Of a stretch of 64,000 nt of DNA, positions 31,658 through 42,767 are shown piece by piece. Below the pieces are notes generated by a model, which was not told the origin of the DNA, made no database searches, and saw only the letters and a program-made list of their open reading frames with translations. The position numbers and the translations under genes are program-made. Position 1 is the stretch's first letter. Each line of letters starts with the position of its first letter. The stretch is from Trissonchulus latispiculum (taxonomy: Eukaryota; Nematoda; Enoplea; Enoplida; Ironidae), in assembly GCA_030248195.1 (NCBI GenBank), contig JASAND010013380.1, positions 1-64,000 on the forward strand. Reading direction: 5' to 3'.

Positions 31658-32644
31658 GGGGGGGGTATCCTGAAAAGATCCGGAGTCACTTCTTAATGGC
31701 CTTTTGCATTTCTCTCCCCATAAATTTTACATCACTAATATTAGGAGTTTAGCAAATTAGCAAACTACAAAGACATAAAAGTAATCATCACTGCTTTCAT
31801 GGATTTTGAGCTAGAAATGACCTTTCGTGCTTAAAGTTGAATTGAAATTAAAATTAAACGAGTAAACTAAAAACAGCATCAAACATAATTTAATATCGGA
31901 AGCAATTGAATTCAACTTTGGGACAAAATTAATAAATTCTTTATTATTTCCGAACTTGTACTTATCTAATGAAAATGTGCTGCAAAAACTGATTACCGAT
32001 TCTTGTTTCTTCCATTAAAAGTTAAGTTTTAATGAAAATTTAATTTCAATCGAAGTTTAAACTATAAGATGACTTGAAATCATTGCAAAGTGTTGGTTTC
32101 CTTTCGGGTATATTTCACTCGCACGGCTTCAATCCTTTACGAAACCTGCTAAAACATATTCTTCTGCTGACAGCCTTCAATTTGCCCAGTTGGATGCCAC
32201 TTAAAGGCTAATCAAAAGCCTCCTAAATAAAACGTTAACAGCTCAATAATAAAAAATAATTAATAGGGCACATTTTATACAATGAAAAATAGCTATGCCG
32301 TTATTGGCCCATGTCAAGATAAAAGTTGCAACCCCCAGAACCCCCATCAGAAAAAAGGAGTTCTCAAATTTTTTCATGCGTTTGCATCCAAGACTTTGAT
32401 TTCTACTTGACTACGTACTTCAGCAGCATGATATGTTTATAATATGTATGTATCTTAGTCATCAGATTTGTAGCATTTTACGGGGGTGTACTTGGGGGGG
32501 TCCTCTTGGCTTTTCTCATAAATTTAGACTGAAATTTGTGTGTATGAAACATCCAAAATCCACAATATGGGTATCAATCGAAAGCTGCCGACAAGAACAA
32601 CAAGTTCGTCCTAGATCTAAGTACAGACAACGCACGCTTTTCGG

Positions 32645-32930
32645 TACACCCGGACTCCAGAACCCTCAAAACCCCCAGCAAACACTTAAAACTAGGCAGT
32701 AGAGGATCAAATCTCCTGAAAAAATTTCAGAACCCCCAGAACCCTAAGAACAACCATCAAAAATTTGAAACTAAATATATGTAATTACGGATCAAATCTC
32801 TTTGAAAAGTTAAGAACCTCCAAGAACCCCGAGAACCCCCATCAAAAAATGAAACTGAACATAGTTATAGATCAAGTCTCTACAAAACATTAAGAACCCC
32901 CAAAACCTCAAGTACCCCCATGAAAATAAA
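32645..32930. repeat. Degenerate tandem repeat with AGAACCCCC phrase
   Basis: About three copies of an 80-86 bp unit beginning GATCAAATCTC (32,704; 32,790; 32,871) and containing AGAACCCC(C)A phrases and CCCCCATCAAAAA. Related phrases already appear at 32,330. It abuts the left end of repeat K copy 2. Confidence 0.7.
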
Positions 32931-32935
32931 AGGAA

Positions 32936-33502
32936 GTGGGACACTTCGCCACTTTAATTGCTCTCTTTGTAAATACAAAGGGAATGGCGTTTACAGTCAA
33001 CTGGAAACGAGAAGGAAAGGGAGGGGGCAGAATAAACTATATATTAAACTATTGTGAGACGATTTCTGTACACTACTGCAATAAAGCGGTATCTAATAAA
33101 GTTTTCTATTGTTTTTAAAAGCTTCTAAAGCAATGTTTACTCTGAAAGGTACCATTTATGGCTAGTTTCAATTTGAATTTATAGGTATTCTCAGCAAATA
33201 TTTTCTGATTTTTAAATCAAAGCATATTCTTCTTAGAAGTAAGATAAAAACAATTTTGTACTTAAATTAACGAAAATTTTATTTTTCTAATTTTTATTAT
33301 GTATTAATATTTGTGCATTATTAATATTTTAAAAAAAGCTTCACCAAAATAAAAATAACAAATATACAATAAACGCACTAAGAGTACTTCTATTTCTGTA
33401 ACTATTGCCCCCTCTTTTAACACTACAGTTTATACCCTTTCCTAATATTTCAAGTCTAAGGTCAAGTACGTAATTTGAACAATAGTGTGGCGAAGTGTCT
33501 CA
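32936..33502. mobile_element. Interspersed repeat K, copy 2, uninterrupted
   Basis: Terminal repeats GTGGGACACTTCGCCAC (32,936) and GTGGCGAAGTGTCTCAC (ending 33,502). The left half aligns with the split copy at 0.8-2.57 kb and gives its empty site. The interior is AT-rich with no ORF of note. Target duplication not clear. Confidence 0.75.
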
Positions 33503-33509
33503 CAATCAA

Positions 33510-34870
33510 AATAAAAGCTTCAAGAAACTGAAGTGTAGATCAGAACGCATCAAGAAGTGACTTTTGACATGGGCCGCATTATTTTTACGTTAGCATTTGC
33601 AGTTCCGTAAAAGTTTTAAAGTACATGAGTGTGTCCTGAAATTTTTCTTTCACAAGAAGTTTCTATGCTCTAACCATTCGAAAATAGAAAATTTCAGTAA
33701 ATTCTAAAGTTCTACATCCTAAACTTTTTCTTCGATTTATTTGGAATTTGGAGCCTAAAATTTTTAATTTCTACTCTTGAATCTTCGAAAAATAACTGAA
33801 AGCAGAGCAAGCTGAAATATTTCTATTTTCAAATATTTGGAACATGAAACTTCTTGTGAAGGAAAAATCCTCGGCGTAAGTGTTTTGTTGAATTGTATTT
33901 GTGTATCTTCTTTTGTTCTTTGGATGATTCAAATTAGAGAATTTAAGATAATATCAAATGAGGTCGTTTTAACTTTTCTCAACTAGACGGCCGGGTCAGT
34001 CTAGTCAGTGTTTCAGAATACGAAAATTGATCCAGATTCAAGAATTTTCGCTTGGGACTGCTGCTCTGAACGCAGTCCCACAGCAAAGGCTGCCAAGAGA
34101 TTCAGCATTTGATATTGGCTCTCATTTGATGTCATCGCGTGTGTCAGCTCAGCTTGCTATGGATCTGATTTCCGTACAAGAAGAACTCTAGTCAAGTCGA
34201 ACGCCAAGCTCACCTATCGTCTGGCCTACTCGGCTAAAGATGCTCAACTCGACCTGGAAGATGACTGGTGCGCCATTCGAGATCAAGAAACCTATTCTGT
34301 ACTGTGGCATCTTGTTGATGAGGATACGCAGTCGAAGAAAAGTTTGTGATGGTGCCCGACTGTGTCCACAGACCGGAGGACTACCCACTGTATATGCGTG
34401 ATTTTAAAGGCATCTTACACCACTACAGAACTCGACCGTCCAGGAACAGGCAATGGGTGTGAGGGCCTAAGGCTAGGGCTAGGGCCAGCATTACCCTGTT
34501 TATTCGTTTATATTAAATACGTTTTTTTTATTTTAGCAAATCATAAGTATTTCTGTTGGGCTCCTGCTACGCATTTAGTTGTTTATTTATGTAAACTCGT
34601 CTCACTAAGTTACCTCCGCTGCTTGCTCCTGCGTGGTTGGTGGTTTATCCGCTTACTCGATCTCCTCACTGACGAGTTCGGTGTGGTAACCGTATTAGTA
34701 TTAGTTTAGGATTGCTACTAGCACCGCTATAATTGTCCCCCCACATGTTCCCGTATCAGTTTTGCAAGATTTGGCAGCTAGCCAGAAACGTAGATGCAGC
34801 GCGCATTTTGGATCTGTAGTATAAAACAATGGGCATTTCAACTAATTAATAGCTTAGTGTTTATGTATTT
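33510..34870. other. Intron 1 tail, nothing recognised
   Basis: AT-rich with short open frames lacking family signatures. It ends in a splice acceptor (TTTTCAG at 34,868-34,874). Confidence 0.5.
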
Positions 34871-34874
34871 TCAG

Positions 34875-35275
34875 GTACAATACGTCGCTTCTCAAACAAA
34901 CCGCTAAAGAATGGTTAAATATAACCTCTCCTAGTGAAATTCAAGGACTCCAACATCTGATAGCGACGAACGCTCTTACAATGTATTTCTTTGGCTACAT
35001 GGAAATAAAGAAATACAGTAATGATGTTTTGTATCAAATCGTCGATGTAGGAACAAAGGTTGAAAGAATTCTGCGAGATAGTAATCGCAATTTTTATGAC
35101 GTTTTGCATAGAACCAGGTTTCATTGCAAAGACATTGTTATTGGCTGTGTCCGGGACAATAAAAAATTTCTGGGACCTGACGACTGTTGTTCCAACTCCA
35201 GTTCATTCGCCACTCCTTTCGGAGAATGCCCAGTACTTTTTGGAGGCACACAGAGTGGCTTGGGGAACTCAGCAG
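34875..35275 (+). CDS. DEG/ENaC-type channel subunit, exon 2
   Basis: 401 bp, joined in phase 2 to exon 1 (CG + G = Arg). It encodes the palm/finger start of the extracellular domain: Y-N-T followed by an N-glycosylation site (NIT), a Tyr-rich stretch, then the first cysteines (FHCKDIVIGC and DDCCSNSSSFATPFGEC). This equals the family's conserved 'F...eC...d.i..C' and 'F.t..G.C' blocks. The exon ends at CAG|GTATGT after one base of a Gly codon and continues at 49,318. An alternative reading frame in this exon is also open but does not join. Confidence 0.83.
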
Positions 35276-35498
35276 GTATGTGTCAAGTACTATTATATCA
35301 GTATTTTTGAAACACTAGAATGGTTCTTATCATCACGATAGAAAGGGAACGCAATACTGCGGAATAAGTAAATCATGCTGGTCTGACCGCAGTAGCTTGA
35401 TTAATGAATTACGCACATCTGATTGGCGTGACTAATTAATCACTAAGAAATTTATGTTAAAATGAGTTTTGTATTGCTAGGATTAACATTACTAAGAG

Positions 35499-35903
35499 CA
35501 AGAGTACATAATGATAAGAGTATGACAAGCGTCACACTCTATGCAGTGAAGGGCAAAACTATGCTATGCGCGCCATCGGCTGACCCCCCCACGAATTGAC
35601 CCCCTCTCACACCGCCCCTATATGGGTACATAGTTCCAAACGGGGGTCGCTCACTCGTTTAGCATGTTTTCTACATACAAGTGTTAAACGTACACGCTCA
35701 AACCCCCTCCCCAAATTGGGCCCCTGTTAATTTCAGCGTGTAATTATGCAAAGCAGTGAGCAACCCCCGTTTGGACCACGTACCCATAGGGGCGGTGTGA
35801 GAGGGGGGTCAATTCGTGGGGGGGTCAGCCGATAGCGCGCACAGCATAGTTTTGCCCTTCACTAGTGTGACGCTTGTCATACTCTTATCATTATGCACTC
35901 TTG
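35499..35903. mobile_element. Family B foldback MITE, copy B4, 7-bp TSD
   Basis: Ends CAAGAGTACATAATGATAAG and TTATGCACTCTTG. Flanks CTAAGAG (35,492-35,498) and CTAAGAG (35,904-35,910), perfect. Long paired arms with GGTGTGAGAGGGG and its inverse. Confidence 0.9.
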
Positions 35904-35962
35904 CTAAGAGCAGATGATTGGCCTTTTCTTGCCACGGCTGTTAACTTTTTGGTCGCGACGTT

Positions 35963-38100
35963 CGCCCATCTTTACCTATGGGCGTCTTCAGGATGGTAGC
36001 CCTTAAGAGGGCTGTTGGGATAAGAGGCGGTCGGGGTTTTGATCCGGGACCGTACGCGCCACACCTGTGTAATATTATCACTATACTACCAGTTTTTAGA
36101 CAATTTTTACTTAGTTGGAACTTATACTTATTGCATTCCCCCAGTTTTCAATTGCACTTAGTGTATACACTGTTACAATGTACTTGTATTGTGTGTACCC
36201 TGTATGAAATAATTTGAAACACTCCAAAAAGGAAACTGTGATTGAGATTGCAGGAACGTGATGAGTGTGTGAATTTGGAATTCCAAGGGAATTTAAGTCA
36301 AAGAATGTTTATTCTAACATAATTTATTTTATACGATTTCAAAATATTGCAATTAACCATAAAATCAAAACTGACCGTATCAAATAATTCACCCCCCAAA
36401 CCCCCCGAACCAACCTCTGGCTTTCCTGATCCATTCCGATGGAGCTGAAGTCCTATTGAATGAGAGATGAATCGAAAATATGACCGACCTTTCAGAAAAC
36501 CCCTTCTTTTATAGTGCAAATCTAATTTGCATATTGTACGAAAGATTGCTTTTTGGATAGCTAATTTTGGAAGCCAAAGATTCTACACAGAAGAAACATA
36601 GCTAAATTCGAAAGCCAGACAGTTTACACATAACCTACAAAACATTCACTTGTTGTAAACAATTTAACAGAATTCTGATGCGCCGCTGCGCATATTCCCA
36701 CACCTGTTATTACACTAAGGCTGTGTATTACACTTTCCTTTGACGTTGCCGCCTACGTTAGAGTCCAAGTTCTGATAGACAGATGTCACTTATATCAATG
36801 CTTGGTTGACTATAAGCTCGTGTTCCCCGCTTTTTCATTTCTATCGTCTCCTTAATTTCTCTCTTTCTTAGGTTTCTTTCCTTAGCCAGCACTTTAACTT
36901 CTGCCCAGTTTGGTCCGTGGTCATTTGACCAGCAATGTTCTGCTATTCCACTTTTGTATACTTCACCTTTCTCACATGCTTTCTCGTGTTCTTTCAGTCT
37001 TTGACTCAGAGGTTTGCTTGTTTGACCAATGTAGACTTTGTTACAGTCGCTGCAAGGCACCTCGTACACACAATGTTTGACCTCGGATCCGTTTGGTCCC
37101 TGTTTGGACAATCGTGATCTCAATGTGTCGCGACTGGTGAACACTAGCTTTACACCATAGGAGCTACATATTCTCTTCAGTTTGTCGGCGCGTAAGGGAC
37201 AACCGTTAGTTTCTCTGCTTTCTCTTCTGGCCTGGGCCTGGTTCTTCGAGCAGACATTGCTTCCCTTATTACTTTAGCAGGGTAGCCGTTTTCTTGGAAT
37301 GCTCTCCTTAGAATGCTCTCTTCTTTTCTTTTCAACTGCTCTTGGCATACGGCTGTAGCTCTACTGTGGAGGCATCTTATTATTCCACTTTTCACACACT
37401 TCGGATGGTTTGATTCGTAGTGTAGATATCTGCTTGTGTGTGTCTTTTTCCTATACACTGATGTCTGGATATCTCCATTAGTCTTTGTTATTTCGACATC
37501 CGTGAACGCCAACTTGTTATTATCCTCTAGTTCAGTTGTCAGCTTGATTGCTTGGTCTTGCCTGTTTAGATGATCTTTGAAATTTCCCAGTTCTTCCAGA
37601 CCATGTTTCCATATACAGAGGATATCATCTACATAGCGCAACCACAGGCTAGGTTTCTTGACTATTGGGCGCATGGGTACTTCCGGTTTGTGGACCTTCG
37701 GTAACCCGTATAGATGTGGTGGCTTCGTGTGCAGAGGCGCTAGTCTCAGATTTAGATCACTGCTTCGGACCATTGATCGTAGTTGTCTCTCTATAGTTGG
37801 AGTTGGATCCTTAGTTAGTTGTTCGAATTTGGATCCGTCAGCTATGATGTGTGCCATTTTCTCGGTGTACTCGGTTTTGTTGAGTACCACTGTGGCATTT
37901 CCTTTATCTGCCGGCAGTACAATGACGCTGTTCTCTGTTGCCAAGGTTTTTAGAGCCTTTCTTTGCTGCGCTGTCATGTTGGCTTCGGTTCCTTCATTTT
38001 TCTGAGGGCTTCCTTAACCTTCCAACGCAGCTCTTCGCCATCAGGCTTAGGTAATTCCTTTGCAACTGATTCTAAGATTAACATTAACATTCTAAGATTA
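35963..38100 (-). mobile_element. Penelope-like element, copy 1, internally deleted
   Basis: The 3' non-coding part (35,963-36,757) begins at a hairpin CGCCCAT..ATGGGCG and is over 90% alike by eye to 44,200-45,000. The coding part lies on the minus strand (separate entry). Homology with copy 2 stops at the same left point, CCCATCTTTACC, while flanks differ, so the two copies inserted independently. I found no hammerhead ribozyme core, which some elements of this class carry. Confidence 0.8.
36758..38090 (-). pseudogene. Penelope-like RT plus GIY-YIG endonuclease, with 433-bp deletion
   Basis: Minus strand. N-terminal leader (ELPKPDGEELRWKVKEAL), RT motif with VIVLPADKGNATVV, then HLYGLPKVHKPEVPMRPIV. 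This joins directly to LWLRYVDDILCIWKHG (catalytic YVDD) and a basic tail. Then in another frame comes a GIY-YIG endonuclease, CVYEVPCSDCNKVYIGQTS with Arg in LSQRLKEH, the expected end domain of canonical Penelope elements. Compared with copy 2, 433 bp are missing at 37,656-37,660, removing the RT palm segment with the GLAMGSPLSP motif. The frame stays open across the deletion. Further frame changes occur near 37,975 and 37,150. Such elements prime reverse transcription at the nick made by the endonuclease; this copy is dead. Confidence 0.85.
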
Positions 38101-38147
38101 ACATGTCCTTTTGTTAAACTTTTCCAGCTCAAGCTTAGTTCGATTGT

Positions 38148-38220
38148 GCCCGGGTGGCTCAATTTGTAGAGCGTTGTCCTAGATCGCCAAAGGTTGTGGA
38201 CTCGATCCCCATCTCAGTCC
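38148..38220 (+). pseudogene. Decayed tRNA-like unit related to the 5-8 kb array
   Basis: 73 nt starting GCCCGGGTGGCTCAAT with B box CTCGATCCCC. The upstream AAGCTTAGTTCGATTGT and the downstream CGGTAGTGACACG also match the array unit, so homology spans more than the tRNA part. Anticodon arm is mispaired (GTTGTCCTAGATCGCC) and acceptor ends mismatch. It lies between Penelope copy 1 and the copia element. Confidence 0.75.
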
Positions 38221-38661
38221 TGAACTTTTCGGATCAGACGTGCGGTAGTGACACGTCTTAGTTTTGTTCGTTCTTTCATTTCTTGAGTAATTAATTATTG
38301 TAATAGTTATAGTAATTATATTGATTAATAAATCACGCCGGTTGTTGAGTAATTCAGGTGAGGTCTATATGTGTTAAACATAGGAAACAGAAAAGTGGTG
38401 ATTTTATTCATGCGCCAAGAAAATCTCTCGACGTACAGTTATAATCCTGTATAATTTTGTATTTATTATGTAGCTATGAACATGAACTTTCAGCGCTGAA
38501 GTAGAATCTCTATTTAGACCCCTAAAAATTTCAACAAATTTTTATTGTGCGCAAAAACTGGAAATCATAAAATTCTAATGTTTCGGAAAATATTGGGCTT
38601 CGGAAACAATCATCGACTGCTCTGACTCAAATTCTTAACAAAAATTCTAACTCTAGGGTTC

Positions 38662-38764
38662 TGTGAAAGAAAGCATTTCTGTTTAAAAATCTAAAAAGTT
38701 TTCACTTGTCTTTTGTGCCTGTTCTTGGTGATATCGTATATATAGTGTTGTTAGAAGTAGAACA
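38662..38764 (+). repeat. copia 5' LTR (103 bp)
   Basis: Starts TGTGAAAGAAAGCATTTC, ends AGAAGTAGAACA. Contains TATATATAG at about 38,739, a possible TATA-like promoter signal. Unusually short for an LTR. Identical to the 3' copy. Confidence 0.95.
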
Positions 38765-38765
38765 A

Positions 38766-38779
38766 GGTTATGGGCCCAG
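38766..38779 (+). promoter_or_regulatory. Primer-binding site for internal initiator tRNA-Met
   Basis: GGTTATGGGCCCAG lies one base after the 5' LTR. It is complementary to the anticodon stem-loop region of eukaryotic initiator tRNA-Met (CTGGGCCCATAACC), not to a tRNA 3' end. This is the half-tRNA priming mode known from Drosophila copia. Confidence 0.85.
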
Positions 38780-38822
38780 TTTAGTTGGCCTTTGCAATTT
38801 CGTTCGTTTGAAAATTTTGGCT

Positions 38823-41800
38823 ATGGCAAAATCTGACGAATTTGATAAAATGGAGAAATTAACAGACAGTAACTATTACAATTGGAAATTTCGCATGGAG
38901 ATGGTCCTCAAGAAAGAGGGACTTTGGGGACATGTGACGGGCACTGCGGAATTAAGGAATAATGCCAATCAAAATGAGCGTCAAAATTTTGAAATGAAAA
39001 AGGACAAAGCTTTGGCTCTTATATGTTTAAGCATCAGTGACAGTCAGTTAATGCATGTAAGAAATGCTGGGACTCCACAAGATGCATGGAACAATTTATC
39101 AGCTCAGTTCGAAAGAAGGACTTTGTCCAATAGAATTTTTCTCAAACGGAAGTTGTTAAACCTCCGAATGCCTGAAGGAGGATTCGTAACTGATCATGTG
39201 AATGAGCTACAGATTCTATGTGATCAGCTTGCTGCGATCGGCGCACCGATTCCTGAAGAAGAGTTTGTTACCTTACTCCTGGCTAGTCTCCCCTCATCAT
39301 ATGACAGTTTAATTACTGCCCTGGAAACCCGTGATTTTGCTGACCTTACCAAAGAATTCGTTGTGAGCCGTCTTCGACATGAACAAGAAAGACGTCAAAC
39401 CGATACTGTGCCCGAATATTCAAATAGCCTATTGGCCAGTTCTCGTCAACAAAGAGTCCCATTTCATAAAGCGTCCACCAATCCCAAACAGAGAAACCTT
39501 CCGTTCAAGAGCAATTACGAAAGACGTAAATTTCCTGATGTTGAATGCTACAATTGTGGGAAAAGAGGACATATAGCAAAAAACTGTAACGCTGGAAACA
39601 GAGAGTCTGGTAACTTAATGGCAACGGACTATGACTTTGACAGTAGTTATGGGGAACTATTAGTGGCTGATAACTACTGTAACAACAAAAGTGGATGGGT
39701 CGTGGACTCTGGGGCAACAAAACATATGGCATTTCAAAAGGAACTGTTTAACAAATTTCAGGTCCTGGACTCCCCCGTCAGTATTTCGCTAGGTGACGGG
39801 AATGTGGTTGAAGCAATTGGTATCGGATCAATAAACATTAATCTCGAGGGTGGAAAACTGGGAACCATGAACGAAGTTTATTACGTACCTAAAGTTTCAA
39901 AGAATCTTTTTTCAGTAAAGGCTGCCACAAAATTTGGAGTGAAGATCGTATTCTTTGGAAATAACTGCACCCTGGAAAAGGATGGAGCTGTCATAGCTAC
40001 AGGAAAATCCGACCGTGGTCTGTATTGGCTCCAATGCGAGAATGTTCGCATGGAATGCGATACAGCAACCACTAACATTGGGTCTCCTCCACTGGCAGTG
40101 TGGCATACTAGATTTGGGCATTTAAATTATTATGATCTGGAAAAGCTGGCTAAAGATAAAGAATTAGTGAACGGCATGCAAGTCAGTGGTCAACTTAAGT
40201 CAAAAGGTGTTTGTAGAAGCTGTGTGCAAGGCAAGCTTACTCGAAAGCCATTTAAAGAAAAAGGTCAAAGAGCGTCTGATCTTTTGGGTTTGGTCCACAG
40301 TGATATTTGTGGTCCAATGAGTACTGAATCATCCGGAAAGAAACGTTATTTCATAACATTCATTGATGATAAATCTAGATATGTCTCTGTCTATTTTATG
40401 CGTGAAAAATCAGAGGCTTTGTTTCATTTTAAACAGTATCTCAGAATGGTATCAAATCTGACTGGAAGAAAGATAAAAGTTCTTCGATCCGACAATGGCA
40501 AAGAGTATCTCTCAAAAAATTTTCAGGATTTTCTAAAAAGTGAAGGGATTGTGCATCAAGTGGTTGAACCTTACACGCCGGAACACAATGGAGTTTCCGA
40601 GCGTTTCAACAGAACTTTGGTTGAATCGGCGCGTTGTATGCTGATCCATGCACAGATGCCTAGGAAGTTTTGGGCTGAAGCGACAGCGACGGCTGCTTAT
40701 GTTCGTAATCGATGCCGAACGGCTGCTTTGGACAATAAAACCCCGTTTGAAGCTTGGTTTGGGTCAAAACCTAAAGTTGGTCACATGAGAACTTTCGGTT
40801 GCTACGGGTATGTCCTGGTACCTTCTGTAAGAAGGAAAAAGTGGGACCCAAAGAGTATACGGGGAAGGTTTCTGGGTTATGCAGAGCCAGGTTATCGAAT
40901 GCTGGATTTGGCCTCTGGTTGTGTTCTCGTAAGTCGAGAAGTAAAGTTCGAGCCAGAAAGCCATGTAGATTTGCCTGAAAAACCCGATGATGAAAGAGCA
41001 GCGGAAGTGGCCGAAGTGGAGAAAGATATGAAAATTGCGGATCAAGATCTCATGGAATATGCCTATCTGGGATGCCCTATTGTTCCGCCAAAGACATTTA
41101 AAGAGGCAACACAAGGACCGTATGCAAAACAGTGGATGGAAGCTGCAAACAGCGAATATCAAAGCTTAATGGACACAGGAACTTGGGAGTTAGTGCCACT
41201 ACCAAAGGATCGCAAGTGCATAAGCAATAAGTGGATTTTTTGCATTAAAACCAAAAGCGATGGAAGCATTGACAGATTCAAAGCGAGGTTGGTTGCCAGG
41301 GGGTTTTCTCAGCGATATGGGATAGATTATGAGGAAACTTTTTCTCCGGTGGTAAAGTTTCAATCAATCAGATTACTAATCGGAATAGCAGCCTCGCACA
41401 ATATGGAGCTACACCAAATGGATGTCAAAACAGCCTTCCTGAACGGACAGCTTTCAGAAGAAATTTATATGAATCAACCTGATGGATTCCAGGTCAAAGG
41501 AAAGGAACATTTGGTTTGCCGTTTAAAAAGAAGTCTCTATGGCTTGAAACAGGCTGCGAGATGTTGGAATCATGCCTTAGATGCGTATCTCAAGATGCAG
41601 GGTTTCACCCAGAATCCTGCTGATCCTTGCGTCTACTTGAAGCAAGAAGACAAAAGTAAAGTTCTGATTGCGGTGTATGTTGATGATCTTATTATTGGGT
41701 CTGATAGCTTAAAAGCCATCAACAGCACAAAACAAATCCTGTCTGCAGGATTCAAGATGACCGACATGGGCAAACTGCACTACTGTCTAGGGATACAGAT

Positions 41801-42664
41801 TACCATTGACAAAGATGCTGGCGTGATTAAACTGAACCAGAAGAAATATTTGACCACTATGGTGGAATCCTTTGGATTGATGGACAGCAAGGCAGCCAAG
41901 ACTCCTATGCAGACGGGTCTTCCATTGAAGCGGAAAGAATTGCCTACGACTGGTGTTTCTGTCAAGCAGTATCAAAGAGCAGTTGGTATGCTTTTATATG
42001 CTTCCCTTACTACTCGTCCAGATCTAGCTGCGGCTGTCAGAATCGTGAGCCAACATGTAAAGAATCCCGGTAACGAACACTGGGTGGCAGTAAAAAGAAT
42101 CTTGAGGTATGTAAAGGGCACCACTGACATAGGAATAACGTTCCAGATGAAGAAGAATACAGATAAGAATTTACTTTTTGGCTATGTTGATGCTGATTGG
42201 GCTGGGGACGTTGATAGCAGGAGATCTTGCACTGGCTACGTTTTTTCTTTGCTGGTGGCCCTGTCTCCTGGATCAGTAAACAGCAAAGCAGCGTCGCTCT
42301 GTCTACGGCAGAAGCTGAATACGTAGCCCTTTCAGCCGCGGCGCAAGAAGCTGTTTGGCTACGGCTTTTGCTGGCCGGAATGGGTTTTTCGGAAGGGTCT
42401 CCTGTAAAATTATACGAGGACAACCAGAGCTGCATCGCTATGGCCAAGAACCCTGTTCATCATGGTCGAACAAAGCATATAGATATCAAACTGCATTTCA
42501 CCAGAGAGAAAATCATTTCAGGTGAAATTTCAGTGGAGTACTGCCCAACAGAGCATATGATAGCTGATGTTTTGACAAAACCATTGGAATACTCTCGCTT
42601 CCGCTCTCTGTGTGATCAGATTACTAACAATGCCTTGGATTCACAGAAATGGGCGGGAGTGTGA
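38823..42664 (+). pseudogene. copia Gag-Pol polyprotein with one frameshift
   Basis: I chose ATG 38,823 (after the LTR and primer site) rather than an in-frame ATG inside the LTR. Residues from that start: gag with TDSNYYNWKFRMEMVL; zinc knuckle CYNCGKRGHIAKNC at 242-255; aspartic protease VVDSGATKH, Asp 295; integrase HHCC from His 428; catalytic Asp 494, Asp 557 and Glu 593 (35-residue spacing); RT with YVDD at 952-955; RNase H with ADADW around 1123. The order protease-integrase-RT-RNase H is copia-specific. The frame breaks in a T run at 42,240-42,246, one base short relative to the continuing frame, so the last ~140 codons (RNase H with STAEAEYVALS, end TGA at 42,664 overlapping the 3' LTR) are out of frame. 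It may be a sequencing homopolymer error or a real inactivating deletion. Confidence 0.93.
42648..42659 (+). promoter_or_regulatory. copia polypurine tract
   Basis: Purine-rich GGGCGGGAG directly before the 3' LTR, the expected second-strand primer position, though interrupted by a C. Confidence 0.6.
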
Positions 42665-42762
42665 AAGAAAGCATTTCTGTTTAAAAATCTAAAAAGTTTT
42701 CACTTGTCTTTTGTGCCTGTTCTTGGTGATATCGTATATATAGTGTTGTTAGAAGTAGAACA
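42660..42762 (+). repeat. copia 3' LTR (103 bp)
   Basis: Identical to the 5' LTR; followed by the GGTTC duplication. Confidence 0.95.
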
Positions 42763-42767
42763 GGTTC

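Larger units (their letters stand above)
38662..42762 (+). mobile_element. Ty1/copia LTR retrotransposon, near full-length and young
   Basis: Two identical 103-bp direct repeats bound a copia polyprotein. The flanking duplication GGTTC is exact (38,657-38,661 and 42,763-42,767). LTR ends are TG...CA. Identity of the LTRs and intact TSD imply recent insertion into intron 2 of the channel gene, same strand as the gene. A single frame break near the end of pol is the only defect seen. Confidence 0.95.

Noticed and set aside
36660..36710. ATGCGCCGCTGCGCAT hairpin in the Penelope 3' region as a ribozyme stem
   Set aside because: It is a neat stem-loop but lacks the conserved CTGATGA and GAAA boxes; it recurs in copy 2 simply because the elements are copies.
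38706..38822. Upstream in-frame ATG for the copia polyprotein
   Set aside because: It lies within the 5' LTR and before the primer site; the ATG at 38,823 directly precedes the gag-like sequence.
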